In this document: piece by piece, positions 56,852 through 64,000 of the stretch | How the letters are laid out: the number at the start of each line of letters is the position of its first letter | Numbering within the stretch: position 1 is the stretch's first letter | NCBI RefSeq assembly: GCF_004331345.1 | Contig: NZ_SJJZ01000006.1 | Coordinates: 248,001-312,000 of the forward strand | Reading direction: 5' to 3' | DNA: 64,000 nt | Source of the DNA: Kribbella soli | GTDB lineage: Bacteria > Actinomycetota > Actinomycetes > Propionibacteriales > Kribbellaceae | Translations under genes and position numbers: made by a program | The notes under the pieces: model-generated | What the model saw: the letters and a program-made list of their open reading frames with translations, nothing else | What the model was told of the DNA's origin: nothing | Database searches by the model: none

Positions 56852-57706
56852 ATGTCAACCGTCCCTGCGCTGTACCGGCACCTGGTCGACGACGCCTCGA
56901 TGTTCCCGCCGGGCAACCTGCCGCTGCCCGAGGCCGTCGCGGCCCACCACGTCCACCGCCGGGCGCCGTACGCCGACCTGGTCGGCACGTTCGTGTGCAC
57001 CGACGACGACCTGATGAAGGTCGCCGCCGAAGCGGCCCGCACCGGCACGGCACCACTCCGCGTGGCGGTGGTGATCTCCGGCGGCGCCGGCGGGATCGAG
57101 CCGGCCGTCCGCTGGGGCGACCGTTCGAAGGACGTCGAGGTGACCGCGGTCGAGGTCCGGCTGCGCGACGAGGACGACCTGTCCCGGAACGCGCTGCGCG
57201 TGGTCCGCGCGTGCGACGACTGCCTCGACGAGGAGACGGCGTACGTCGAGCTCGGCCTGGACGGGGCGTGGGAGCGCGCGCTCGACGTGGTCGCCGACGC
57301 CGGGTACGCCGCCAAGCTCCGCACCGGCGGCCTCGACGCCGCGCTGTTCCCGTCGGCTGCCCAGGTGGCCGCCTTCATCACCGCCTGCCTCGACCGCGAA
57401 GTGGCCTTCAAGTGCACGGCCGGCCTGCACAACGCGGTCCGGCATACCGCTGAAGACACCGGCTTCGAGCACCACGGGTTCCTCAACGTGCTGCTCGCGA
57501 CCCGGGCGTCGCTCGACGGGGCCGCACACGACGAACTGGTCGAACTGCTGGACCAGCGCGACGGTGAGGTGCTGGCGGCGCGGGCGCGCGAGTTGTCCGA
57601 CGATCAGGCGGCAAGCACGCGCCGGTGGTTCACGTCGTTCGGCTCCTGCAGTATCGACGAGCCGCGCGCGGACCTGATCGCCTTGAACCTGATGGAGGCC
57701 CCATGA
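56852..57706 (+). CDS. Unknown protein of the homogentisate cluster
   Basis: 284 residues, soluble, alpha/beta in character, with ALYRHLVDDASMFPPGNLPL at the N-terminus, an FVCTDDDLMKVAAEA segment, KCTAGLHNAVRHTAEDTGFE centrally and SCSIDEPRADLIALNLMEAP at the end. ATGA-coupled to fahA, so it works with that enzyme. I recall similar hypothetical genes beside fumarylacetoacetase in other actinobacteria. It is not a recognised maleylacetoacetate isomerase, the missing step, but could fill or assist it; that is speculation. The HxxxxHTxEDTxFEHHG stretch could bind a metal or substrate. Confidence 0.75.
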   Translation: MSTVPALYRHLVDDASMFPPGNLPLPEAVAAHHVHRRAPYADLVGTFVCTDDDLMKVAAEAARTGTAPLRVAVVISGGAGGIEPAVRWGDRSKDVEVTAVEVRLRDEDDLSRNALRVVRACDDCLDEETAYVELGLDGAWERALDVVADAGYAAKLRTGGLDAALFPSAAQVAAFITACLDREVAFKCTAGLHNAVRHTAEDTGFEHHGFLNVLLATRASLDGAAHDELVELLDQRDGEVLAARARELSDDQAASTRRWFTSFGSCSIDEPRADLIALNLMEAP

Positions 57707-58917
57707 CCTGGATCGACATCCCGGACGGTTCGCCGTTCGGGCCGGAGAACCTGCCACTCGGTGTGTTCCGGCACGGCGACGAGGAGCCGCGGGTGGGTGC
57801 GGCGATCGGCGACCAGATCATCGACCTCGCGCCGGTCGCATCCGCGCAGATGCTGGACGGCGCGCAACTGTTCGCCGAGCCGACGCTGAACCCGTTCCTC
57901 GCGCTCGGCCGCCCGGCCTGGCGCGCGACCCGGAACTGGCTGCTCGACCTGGTCCGCAACGAGAACGACCGGGACGCCGTCGAGCCGCACCTGATCCCGC
58001 AGTCCGCGGTGACGATGCAGCTGCCGTTCGAGGTCGGCGACTACGTCGACTTCTACGCCTCCGAGCAGCACGCGTCGAACCTCGGCCGGCTGTTCCGCCC
58101 GGACTCCGAGCCACTGCTGCCGAACTGGAAGCACCTGCCCGTCGGCTATCACGGCCGGGCCGGCACGATCGTTGCCAGCGGCACCGACATCGTCCGCCCC
58201 AGCGGTCAGCGCAAGGCCCCGGACGCGACGTCCCCGACCTTCGGCCCGTCCCAGCGGCTCGACATCGAGGTCGAGCTCGGCTACGTCGTCGGTACGCCGT
58301 CCACGCTCGGAAAGCCTGTTCCTGTTGAGGATTTCGAGGAGCACGTGTACGGCGTGGTCGTCGTCAACGACTGGTCCGCCCGCGACCTGCAGGCCTGGGA
58401 GTACGTGCCGCTCGGCCCGTTCCTCGGCAAGTCCTTCGCCACGTCGATCTCCCCCTGGGTCATCTCCCTCGACGCACTCGCGGCCGCCGCCGTCCCGCTC
58501 CCGGCGCAGGACCCTCCCGTCCTCCCGTATCTGGCCGGCAAGAATCTGGTCAACTACGACATCACGTTCGAGGTCTCCCTGAACGGCCATCACGTCAGCA
58601 GTCCGCCGTACCGCGATCTCTACTGGTCACCCGCGCAGATGCTCGCCCATATGACCGTCAACGGCGCCACGATCCGCACCGGCGACCTCTACGCCTCCGG
58701 CACCGTCAGCGGGCCCGAGAAGAACCAACGCGGCTCCTTCATCGAACTGAGCTGGGGCGGCCGTGAGCCGCTGATCGTCGACGGCAAGGAACACACGTTC
58801 CTCGAGGACGGCGACGAGGTCACCATCTCCGCCTGGGCGACCACAGCAAACGGATCCCGCCTCGGCCTCGGAGACGTCACCGGCCGCATCACCCCCGCCC
58901 ACACCCCACCAGCCTGA
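57703..58917 (+). CDS. fahA: Fumarylacetoacetase
   Basis: Last step of tyrosine catabolism: fumarylacetoacetate to fumarate and acetoacetate. 404 residues with DYVDFYASEQHASNLGRLFR (metal Asp and catalytic His), NWKHLPVGYHGRAGTIVAS, LDIEVELGYVVGT (metal Glu) and VVVNDWSARDLQAWEYVPLG (metal Asp). ATGA overlap with the preceding unknown gene. Length and motifs are those of the full eukaryotic-type FAH, not the short FAH-domain hydrolases. Followed by a palindrome at 58954-59010. Confidence 0.95.
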   Translation: MTWIDIPDGSPFGPENLPLGVFRHGDEEPRVGAAIGDQIIDLAPVASAQMLDGAQLFAEPTLNPFLALGRPAWRATRNWLLDLVRNENDRDAVEPHLIPQSAVTMQLPFEVGDYVDFYASEQHASNLGRLFRPDSEPLLPNWKHLPVGYHGRAGTIVASGTDIVRPSGQRKAPDATSPTFGPSQRLDIEVELGYVVGTPSTLGKPVPVEDFEEHVYGVVVVNDWSARDLQAWEYVPLGPFLGKSFATSISPWVISLDALAAAAVPLPAQDPPVLPYLAGKNLVNYDITFEVSLNGHHVSSPPYRDLYWSPAQMLAHMTVNGATIRTGDLYASGTVSGPEKNQRGSFIELSWGGREPLIVDGKEHTFLEDGDEVTISAWATTANGSRLGLGDVTGRITPAHTPPA

Positions 58918-58953
58918 CCGCCTCGCCACCTCACACCACTCCCGCCGACGTCT

Positions 58954-59010
58954 TTGGGCCCCCACCGACCATCTGCGAGCGGCCGAAACGGTTGGTGCGA
59001 GCCCACAGTG
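58954..59010. repeat. 57-bp palindrome related to the one at 46.8 kb
   Basis: Arms CTTTGGGCCCCCACCGACCA (from 58954) and its imperfect complement ending at 59010 form a stem with about five mismatches in 21 positions. The whole element aligns without gaps to 46834-46890 (37 of 57 identical). It lies just after fahA. Compensation in the stem and a variable loop suggest selection on the fold. Confidence 0.55.
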
Positions 59011-59062
59011 GATCCTTCGAGCGGGAAAGTAGGGCGAAGATGTTCATTACTGTTTGTTTCTC

Positions 59063-59091
59063 TTGACGAGTTAGCGCTTACGTGCGAACTT
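59063..59091 (+). promoter_or_regulatory. Putative leaderless promoter of the GH101 gene
   Basis: TTGACG (59063-59068), 17-nt spacer, GAACTT (59086-59091), then 7 nt to the ATG at 59099, which has no Shine-Dalgarno sequence. The LacI-type operator fills the spacer, the classic place for repression. Confidence 0.45.
59070..59081. promoter_or_regulatory. LacI-type operator inside the GH101 promoter
   Basis: GTTAGCGCTTAC, a near-perfect palindrome with the AGCGCT core of LacI/GalR operators, between the -35 and -10 boxes. The controlling repressor is not encoded next to it. Confidence 0.55.
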
Positions 59092-59098
59092 CATCGGC

Positions 59099-62000
59099 AT
59101 GAAACGTTCAGTGGGGTGTGGAGTACTGGCTGTGGCCCTGGCCGCCGGTGTGCTGAGCGTGCCTGCAGGTGCGCACGCTGACAGCACGGCCGGCGACCTG
59201 ACCTTGCGGTCGAGTGAGTTGACGGTCACCGTCGGGGCGGACTTTCCCCGGGTGGTCAAGTACGTCGACAACGCCTCCGGGCAGGCCCTCGGGGGTCAGC
59301 CGGACGCGATCTCGACGGTCACGATCGACGGCGTGGCCCGCACCGCGCATCTCGCCGCGTCGCCGACGGTCGACGGCGGACGAGCGGCGTACACGCTGGC
59401 CTTCGACGCCCTGCCCGGCGTCGAGCTGGACGCGAGTCTGAGCGTGACGGGGCGGGTGACGAAGTTCGCGATCGACGCGGTGCGCGACACCGATACGAGT
59501 CGCGTGCACACCATCGACATCCCTGACCACGACCTGGTCTCGGTGGCGAGTACGGACGCGGGCGCGACGACCGCGTTCACCACGCTGGATCCGGATTCGA
59601 CGCGGACCGCGGACAAGATCACGCCGGTCACCGCGAGCACGCCGGGCGACACGGCTGCGGCCGGAGCGGCGTACGCGTTCGTCAACACCAGCGGGCTCGC
59701 GGCGGGCATCGAGTCGAACTCGGTGTACGACAAGCCGTCCGGGCCGTCGGTCGACGACGGCGCCCGGTTCTGGCACCGCGCCCGCAAGGCCGCCGACGGC
59801 AGTACGCGCGTCGGCGTGTGGAGCGGCCAATGGACGTACCGTGCCGACACGTCGCCGTACACCGAACCGCTCCCCTGGGCGAAGGTCGTCGTCACCCCCG
59901 ACGCGAACAACGACCGGACGGTCGACTGGGAGGACGGCGCCGTCGCGTTCCGCTCGATCATGACCGAGCCGAACGGCGGCGACCAGGTCAAGAACCGGGT
60001 GATCACGCACATCCCGTTCAACTTCGCCAGCCAGGCCACGCACCCGTTCCTGCGGACGCTCGACGACGTCAAGCGGATCTCGCTCGCGACCGACGGCCTC
60101 GGTCAGATGACGGTCCTGAAGGGGTACGGCGCTGAAGGCCACGACTCCGCCCACCCGGACTACGGCGGCAACTACAACACCCGCGCCGGCGGCCTGACCG
60201 ACCTGAACACGCTGCTCAAGCAGGGCAAGTCCTGGAACGCGGCGTTCGGCGTCCACGTCAACGCGACCGAGTCCTACCCGGAGGCGAACGCCTTCAGCGA
60301 GGACCTGGTGGACAAGAACGCCAAGGGCTGGAACTGGCTGAACCAGAGCTACTACATCAAGCAGCGCCCTGATCTTGCCTCCGGCAACATCGTGAAGCGG
60401 TTCCAGCAGCTCCGCGACGAGACCGACAAGAACCTGCAGGAGCTGTACATCGACGTGTACTACCAGTCGGGCTGGCTCGCCGACGGCCTGTCCCGGCAGC
60501 TCGCCGGCCAGGGCTGGCAGATCGCCACCGAGTGGGCCGACCGGCACGAGCGGACGTCGCTGTGGTCGCACTGGGCCAACGACCTCGACTACGGCGGTGC
60601 CACCAACAAGGGCCTGAACTCGCAGATCATCCGGTTCGTCCGCAACCACGAGAAGGACGTCTGGAACAACGACCCGATCCTCGGCCAGACCGCGATCGTC
60701 GAGTTCGAGGGCTGGACCGGCGAGACCGACTGGAACGCGTTCTACACCAACATCTGGCAGCGCAATCTACCCGCGAAGTTCCTGCAGCAGCAGAAGATCC
60801 TGGACTGGAACAGCGGCGACATCACGTTCACCGGCGGCGTCCGCGGCGCGGTCGAGAACGGCAAGCGGACCGTGTACGTCGGCAACGCCAAGGTGCTCGA
60901 CGGCGACAAGTACCTGCTGCCGTGGGACAACAAGAAGCTGTACCACTACAACCCGGCAGGCGGCCACACCACCTGGCAGGTGCCCGCGGCCTTCGCCGGC
61001 ACTCGGTCCTTCTCCGTCTACAAGCTGACCGACACCGGCCGGGTCAAGGTCGCCACCGCGCCTGTCCGCAACGGCAGCATCAGCCTCGACGCGAAGGCCG
61101 GCCAGCCGTACGTGGTCTACCCGGACACGGGGCCGACGCCGCGGCCCGCGAACTGGGGCGAGAGCTCGCACGTCAAGGACCCCGGCTTCAACGCCGGCAA
61201 CCTCGCGGCCTGGAACGTGACCGGTAACGCGACGATCGGTACCCTCGAGAACGGCCAGCACGTCGCCGAACTCGGGACGAAGGCTTCGTCGATCCGGCAG
61301 CAACTGACGGGCCTGACCCGCGGTCGCACGTACAGCGCCTCCGCCTGGATCGAGGTCGAGCCCGGCAAGTCCCGCCCGACCACGGTGACCGTCGACGGCG
61401 CTCGCAACCAGGTCACCAGATCGACCGCGCAGAACGTGGTTGCCGCCGACGACAAACATGAGGCGTACTACCAGCGCGCCCGAGTCGTGTTCCAGGCCAA
61501 GGGAAGCACGGCTGACCTGACAATCGGGGCAGCCGCGGGTGCAGCGCGGGTTCGTCTCGACGATGTGCGGGTGGTCGAAACGACGAAGCCTGCGGCCGGG
61601 CTCGTCGACGACTTCGAGCATGTCGACCAGGGCTGGGGGCCGTTCGTGAAGGGCGATGCCGGTGGTGTCACCGACCCGCGGACAGTGCTCGCCCCCAAGC
61701 ATGCGCCGTACACGCAGGCGGGCTGGAACGGGAAGCTGGTCGACGACGTGCTCGACGGCACCTGGTCGCTCAAGTCGCACGAGGAGAACGAAGGGCTGGT
61801 CTACCGGACCGCGCCGTGGACGGTGAACTTCCAGCCGGGCCACAAGTACAAGGTCAGCTTCGACTACGAGAGCGGTCGCGCCGGTCAGTACGCGTGGGTC
61901 CAGGGGGTCGACCGGCCGGCGTCCGTCGAGGTCAAGGCGACGCCGATCGGCGAGCAGCGGACGAAGGCGACGTTCAACCAGGAGTTCGTGGCCGGTTGCG

Positions 62001-62857
62001 GCGGCGACTACTGGGTCGGACTGCGCAAGCTCACCGACGGCGGCGACCAGAGCGACTTCATCATGGACAACTTCGCCGTGACGGATCTCGGTACGACGTC
62101 GCAGCCGGCGGACTGCACCTCGGTCGCGGTGTCGGGCCTGAACGGGCTTGTCTCCGGTGAAGCGAACACCGTCACCACCACGTTCACCAACAACGATGTG
62201 GTGGCCGCCAGCAACATCACGTTGGGCCTGACCGCACCGGACGGCTGGACCGTCACGGCGACCACGCCGGCGACCCACGCGACCGTTGCCGCAGGCACCA
62301 GTGTGACGACCACGTGGGACGTGACTCCCCCGGCCGGTACGCCGGAGGGCAAGTACCCGCTGACTGCGACGGGTGGTCAGGCAACGATCAGCGCGGAGGC
62401 GACTGTGCTGCCGCCGGGGATCGTTCCGCAGTCCCGGATCAAGGTGGCCGACGTGAGCAGTGAGGACGTCGCCACGGGTGGTGCCGCGACCTCGGCGCTG
62501 GACGGAAACCCCAGCACCCTTTGGCATTCCGCCTGGTCCGAGGTCAGCACGCCGGCCGGGTACCCGCACTACATGACGCTCGATCTCGGGTCGACGTACC
62601 AGGTGAACGGGTTCGGCTACCTGCCGCGGCAGAGTGGCACGAACGGGATGTTCAAGGGGTACGAGATCTATGTCAGCGCGGCCGGTCAGGACTGGGGCAC
62701 GCCGGTTGCGACCGGGCAGTTCCCGAACTCCACCGCCGTACAGCGAGTCGACTTCACCGCGAAGCCCGGCCGGTACGTGAAGTTCGTCGGCACCAGCTCG
62801 CTCAACGGCGCGGTCTTCGGATCAGCCGCCGAGTTCAACGTATACGGAACGCACTAG
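59099..62857 (+). CDS. Secreted endo-alpha-N-acetylgalactosaminidase (GH101-like)
   Basis: 1252 residues, probably releasing Gal-beta-1,3-GalNAc from O-glycans or a similar substrate. Signal peptide SVGCGVLAVALAAGVLSVPA; a beta-supersandwich region to about 280; a (beta/alpha)8-type domain with LQELYIDVYYQSGWLADGL (nucleophile Asp) and GWQIATEWADRHERTSLWSH (acid/base Glu). After about 680 come carbohydrate-binding-like sandwiches, a NEW3 domain (NTVTTTFTNNDVVAASNITL, about 1010-1090) and a C-terminal F5/8 type C module. Strong palindromic terminator downstream; leaderless LacI-controlled promoter upstream. Confidence 0.85.
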   Translation: MKRSVGCGVLAVALAAGVLSVPAGAHADSTAGDLTLRSSELTVTVGADFPRVVKYVDNASGQALGGQPDAISTVTIDGVARTAHLAASPTVDGGRAAYTLAFDALPGVELDASLSVTGRVTKFAIDAVRDTDTSRVHTIDIPDHDLVSVASTDAGATTAFTTLDPDSTRTADKITPVTASTPGDTAAAGAAYAFVNTSGLAAGIESNSVYDKPSGPSVDDGARFWHRARKAADGSTRVGVWSGQWTYRADTSPYTEPLPWAKVVVTPDANNDRTVDWEDGAVAFRSIMTEPNGGDQVKNRVITHIPFNFASQATHPFLRTLDDVKRISLATDGLGQMTVLKGYGAEGHDSAHPDYGGNYNTRAGGLTDLNTLLKQGKSWNAAFGVHVNATESYPEANAFSEDLVDKNAKGWNWLNQSYYIKQRPDLASGNIVKRFQQLRDETDKNLQELYIDVYYQSGWLADGLSRQLAGQGWQIATEWADRHERTSLWSHWANDLDYGGATNKGLNSQIIRFVRNHEKDVWNNDPILGQTAIVEFEGWTGETDWNAFYTNIWQRNLPAKFLQQQKILDWNSGDITFTGGVRGAVENGKRTVYVGNAKVLDGDKYLLPWDNKKLYHYNPAGGHTTWQVPAAFAGTRSFSVYKLTDTGRVKVATAPVRNGSISLDAKAGQPYVVYPDTGPTPRPANWGESSHVKDPGFNAGNLAAWNVTGNATIGTLENGQHVAELGTKASSIRQQLTGLTRGRTYSASAWIEVEPGKSRPTTVTVDGARNQVTRSTAQNVVAADDKHEAYYQRARVVFQAKGSTADLTIGAAAGAARVRLDDVRVVETTKPAAGLVDDFEHVDQGWGPFVKGDAGGVTDPRTVLAPKHAPYTQAGWNGKLVDDVLDGTWSLKSHEENEGLVYRTAPWTVNFQPGHKYKVSFDYESGRAGQYAWVQGVDRPASVEVKATPIGEQRTKATFNQEFVAGCGGDYWVGLRKLTDGGDQSDFIMDNFAVTDLGTTSQPADCTSVAVSGLNGLVSGEANTVTTTFTNNDVVAASNITLGLTAPDGWTVTATTPATHATVAAGTSVTTTWDVTPPAGTPEGKYPLTATGGQATISAEATVLPPGIVPQSRIKVADVSSEDVATGGAATSALDGNPSTLWHSAWSEVSTPAGYPHYMTLDLGSTYQVNGFGYLPRQSGTNGMFKGYEIYVSAAGQDWGTPVATGQFPNSTAVQRVDFTAKPGRYVKFVGTSSLNGAVFGSAAEFNVYGTH

Positions 62858-62864
62858 GCAACAG

Positions 62865-62896
62865 AAAGCGGCGCCACTAGGGAGTGGCGCCGCTTT
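62865..62896. terminator. Bidirectional intrinsic terminator
   Basis: AAAGCGGCGCCACT and AGTGGCGCCGCTTT form a perfect 14-bp stem around AGGG, 7 nt after the GH101 stop. The stem ends in AAA/TTT on both strands, and the small secreted-protein gene converges from the right, so it can stop both transcripts. Confidence 0.8.
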
Positions 62897-62904
62897 CGCC
62901 TGTA

Positions 62905-63318
62905 TTACTTGGTGATGGTCACCGAGATCGGCGCGGACGCTGTGTTCGCTGCGACGACGCGGAACTTGTTCACGCCGACCCGGCCGCTCTGCACCCACAC
63001 CGAGTAGGTCGCCCGGCTGGTCACCTTGGTGGTGGCCGGGAAGTTAACCCACTTGCCGTTCTGCAGCCGCTGCACCTGGACGACGGTGTTCTTCGCGATG
63101 CCGGACGTCTTGCCGGTGAACGAGACCTTCGTCCACGCCTTCGCGGTGGCCTTGTCCGACTTGATCGTGATCGACTTCGCCGCGGCCGGGGTGCTCACCG
63201 CACTCTGCTGAGTGGTGGCGGCGTTGGCCTGCAGGGCGCCGGCGACACCGAGACCGGCGGCGGCGAGCGCGACACCGGCGAAGGCGGCAGCGGTACGACG
63301 AACGAACTGAGTACGCAT
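62905..63318 (-). CDS. Small secreted protein with an Ig-like fold
   Basis: 137 residues. Signal peptide RRTAAAFAGVALAAAGLGVA, cleaved near ANAA, then about 90 residues of regular beta strands (SITIKSDKATAKAWTKVSFT, VVQVQRLQNGKWVNFPATT, VNKFRVVAANTASAPISVTI), an Ig-like sandwich as used for surface or carbohydrate binding. No cysteines in the mature part. Convergent with the GH101 gene through the shared terminator; a functional link is not shown. The frame is well framed by a weak RBS and terminator. Confidence 0.78.
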   Translation of the reverse strand: MRTQFVRRTAAAFAGVALAAAGLGVAGALQANAATTQQSAVSTPAAAKSITIKSDKATAKAWTKVSFTGKTSGIAKNTVVQVQRLQNGKWVNFPATTKVTSRATYSVWVQSGRVGVNKFRVVAANTASAPISVTITK

Positions 63319-63388
63319 GATGACTGGTTTCCCCTCGTTTTGTTGGTGTTACGGAGAGGAAGACGCGGCGGTCGACGGAAAGGTTGTG

Positions 63389-64000
63389 TTACAACACCGT
63401 CTCAGGTCCGGGTGGCAACACCAGCCGGGCCAGCGCGCCGCCGCCAGGTGCTTCGCCGAACGTCAGCTCTGCGCCGAGAACCTTGGCGTGACCAACCGCG
63501 ATGGTCAGGCCGAGGCCGTGCCCGGCGCCGCGTTCGGCCATCCCGGACCGGAAGCGGCGCGGGCCCTCGGCAATCAGTTCCTCGGGATATCCGTTGCCGT
63601 GGTCAACGACCTCGACGGTGCGGCCGCTGACCGTGACCTCGACCGGCGGCTTGCCGTGCCGCAGCCCGTTGACGATCAGGTTCGCCAGGATCCGCTCGAT
63701 CCGCCGCGAATCGGTCGACACCGTCTCGTCCGGCCCGGTCTGGTGCACGATCACACTGTCCGGCGCGAGCGACTGCTGCATCCGCAACCGCCCGACCGCC
63801 GACCCAACGAACGCGCCGAGCCCGACCAGCTCCAGATCGGCCTGCTCGACGCCCGAGTCGAACCGGGCGATCTCCAGGAGATCCTCGACCAGCCGCCGCA
63901 GCACCTTCGCCCGATCGCGCACCAGTTCGCTGGGACGGCCGGGCGGCAGTAGTTCGGCGGCGGTGGTCAGCCCGGTCACCGGCGTACGCAGATCGTGGGC
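63389..64000 (-). CDS. Sensor histidine kinase, C-terminal part (cut by the window)
   Basis: 203 residues visible; the N-terminal part lies beyond the right edge. The edge itself carries the H-box AHDLRTPVTGL with the phospho-His, followed by the dimerisation helices (KVLRRLVEDLLEIARFDSGV). The ATPase domain has ILANLIVNGLRHG (N-box), VVDHGNGYPEELI, a G1-type region, and HGLGLTIAVGHA (G2). Classical HisKA kinase with neighbours unseen; the usual partner would be an OmpR-type regulator upstream. Confidence 0.9.
   Translation of the reverse strand, partial: AHDLRTPVTGLTTAAELLPPGRPSELVRDRAKVLRRLVEDLLEIARFDSGVEQADLELVGLGAFVGSAVGRLRMQQSLAPDSVIVHQTGPDETVSTDSRRIERILANLIVNGLRHGKPPVEVTVSGRTVEVVDHGNGYPEELIAEGPRRFRSGMAERGAGHGLGLTIAVGHAKVLGAELTFGEAPGGGALARLVLPPGPETVL

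Overview
The window is high-GC DNA with dense, often overlapping genes (ATGA/GTGA junctions), many GTG starts, Tat-type and lipoprotein signals, and several leaderless promoters. This points to an actinobacterium. Frequent GTACG words, the two-gene homogentisate cluster and the sugar loci suggest a Propionibacteriales member such as Kribbella; the genus is inference, the phylum is well supported. No rRNA, tRNA, insertion sequence, prophage or CRISPR array was seen.

Left part (about 1-17.2 kb): a housekeeping block matching the order around Rv1330c-Rv1341 of Mycobacterium tuberculosis: rph-rdgB, a metallo-beta-lactamase-fold cAMP phosphodiesterase-like gene, murI, cysM-cysO-mec (sulfur-carrier cysteine synthesis), a DUF2017 gene, clpS and divergent pncB. 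Inserted in it are an SGNH hydrolase, a Gfo/Idh/MocA oxidoreductase, a DUF62-like gene preceded by what looks like a leader-peptide attenuator, a TetR-controlled drug exporter, an alpha/beta hydrolase, a zinc-ribbon membrane protein and an aldo/keto reductase. From 16.6 to 26.2 kb come a MarR regulator, a PepSY membrane protein, an alditol-oxidase-like flavoprotein, a YdcF protein, an exporter, a NarL-type two-component system, a 478-bp gene-free stretch with two related complex inverted repeats, and a secreted beta-propeller protein.

Middle (26.3-34.8 kb): a carbohydrate locus. A Tat-exported clan-A-like glycoside hydrolase is divergent from an operon of LacI regulator, FAD-dependent oxidoreductase, CUT1-type binding protein and two permeases (no ATPase, so a shared ATPase is implied), ending in a small PH-like gene. 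Two matching operators flank the divergent promoter. Next are two translationally coupled giant genes (2254 and 1214 residues, 34.9-45.3 kb) of unknown function. The first carries an OmpA-like domain and a region resembling DUF6603. They are the best candidate for an undescribed system here.

Right part (45.3-64 kb): an SDR gene behind a perfect 15-bp inverted repeat, pncA, a GntR-creatininase-esterase-AbgT operon that looks like an amide or conjugate uptake and hydrolysis unit, a membrane protein, a Tat-exported 5'-nucleotidase, a polysaccharide deacetylase, a PH-like membrane protein, a tyrosine-catabolic cluster (hmgA divergent from an unknown gene and fahA), a GH101-type secreted glycosidase behind a LacI-type operator, a small secreted protein and a truncated sensor kinase. 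Two 57-bp palindromes in separate intergenic gaps appear to belong to one repeat family.
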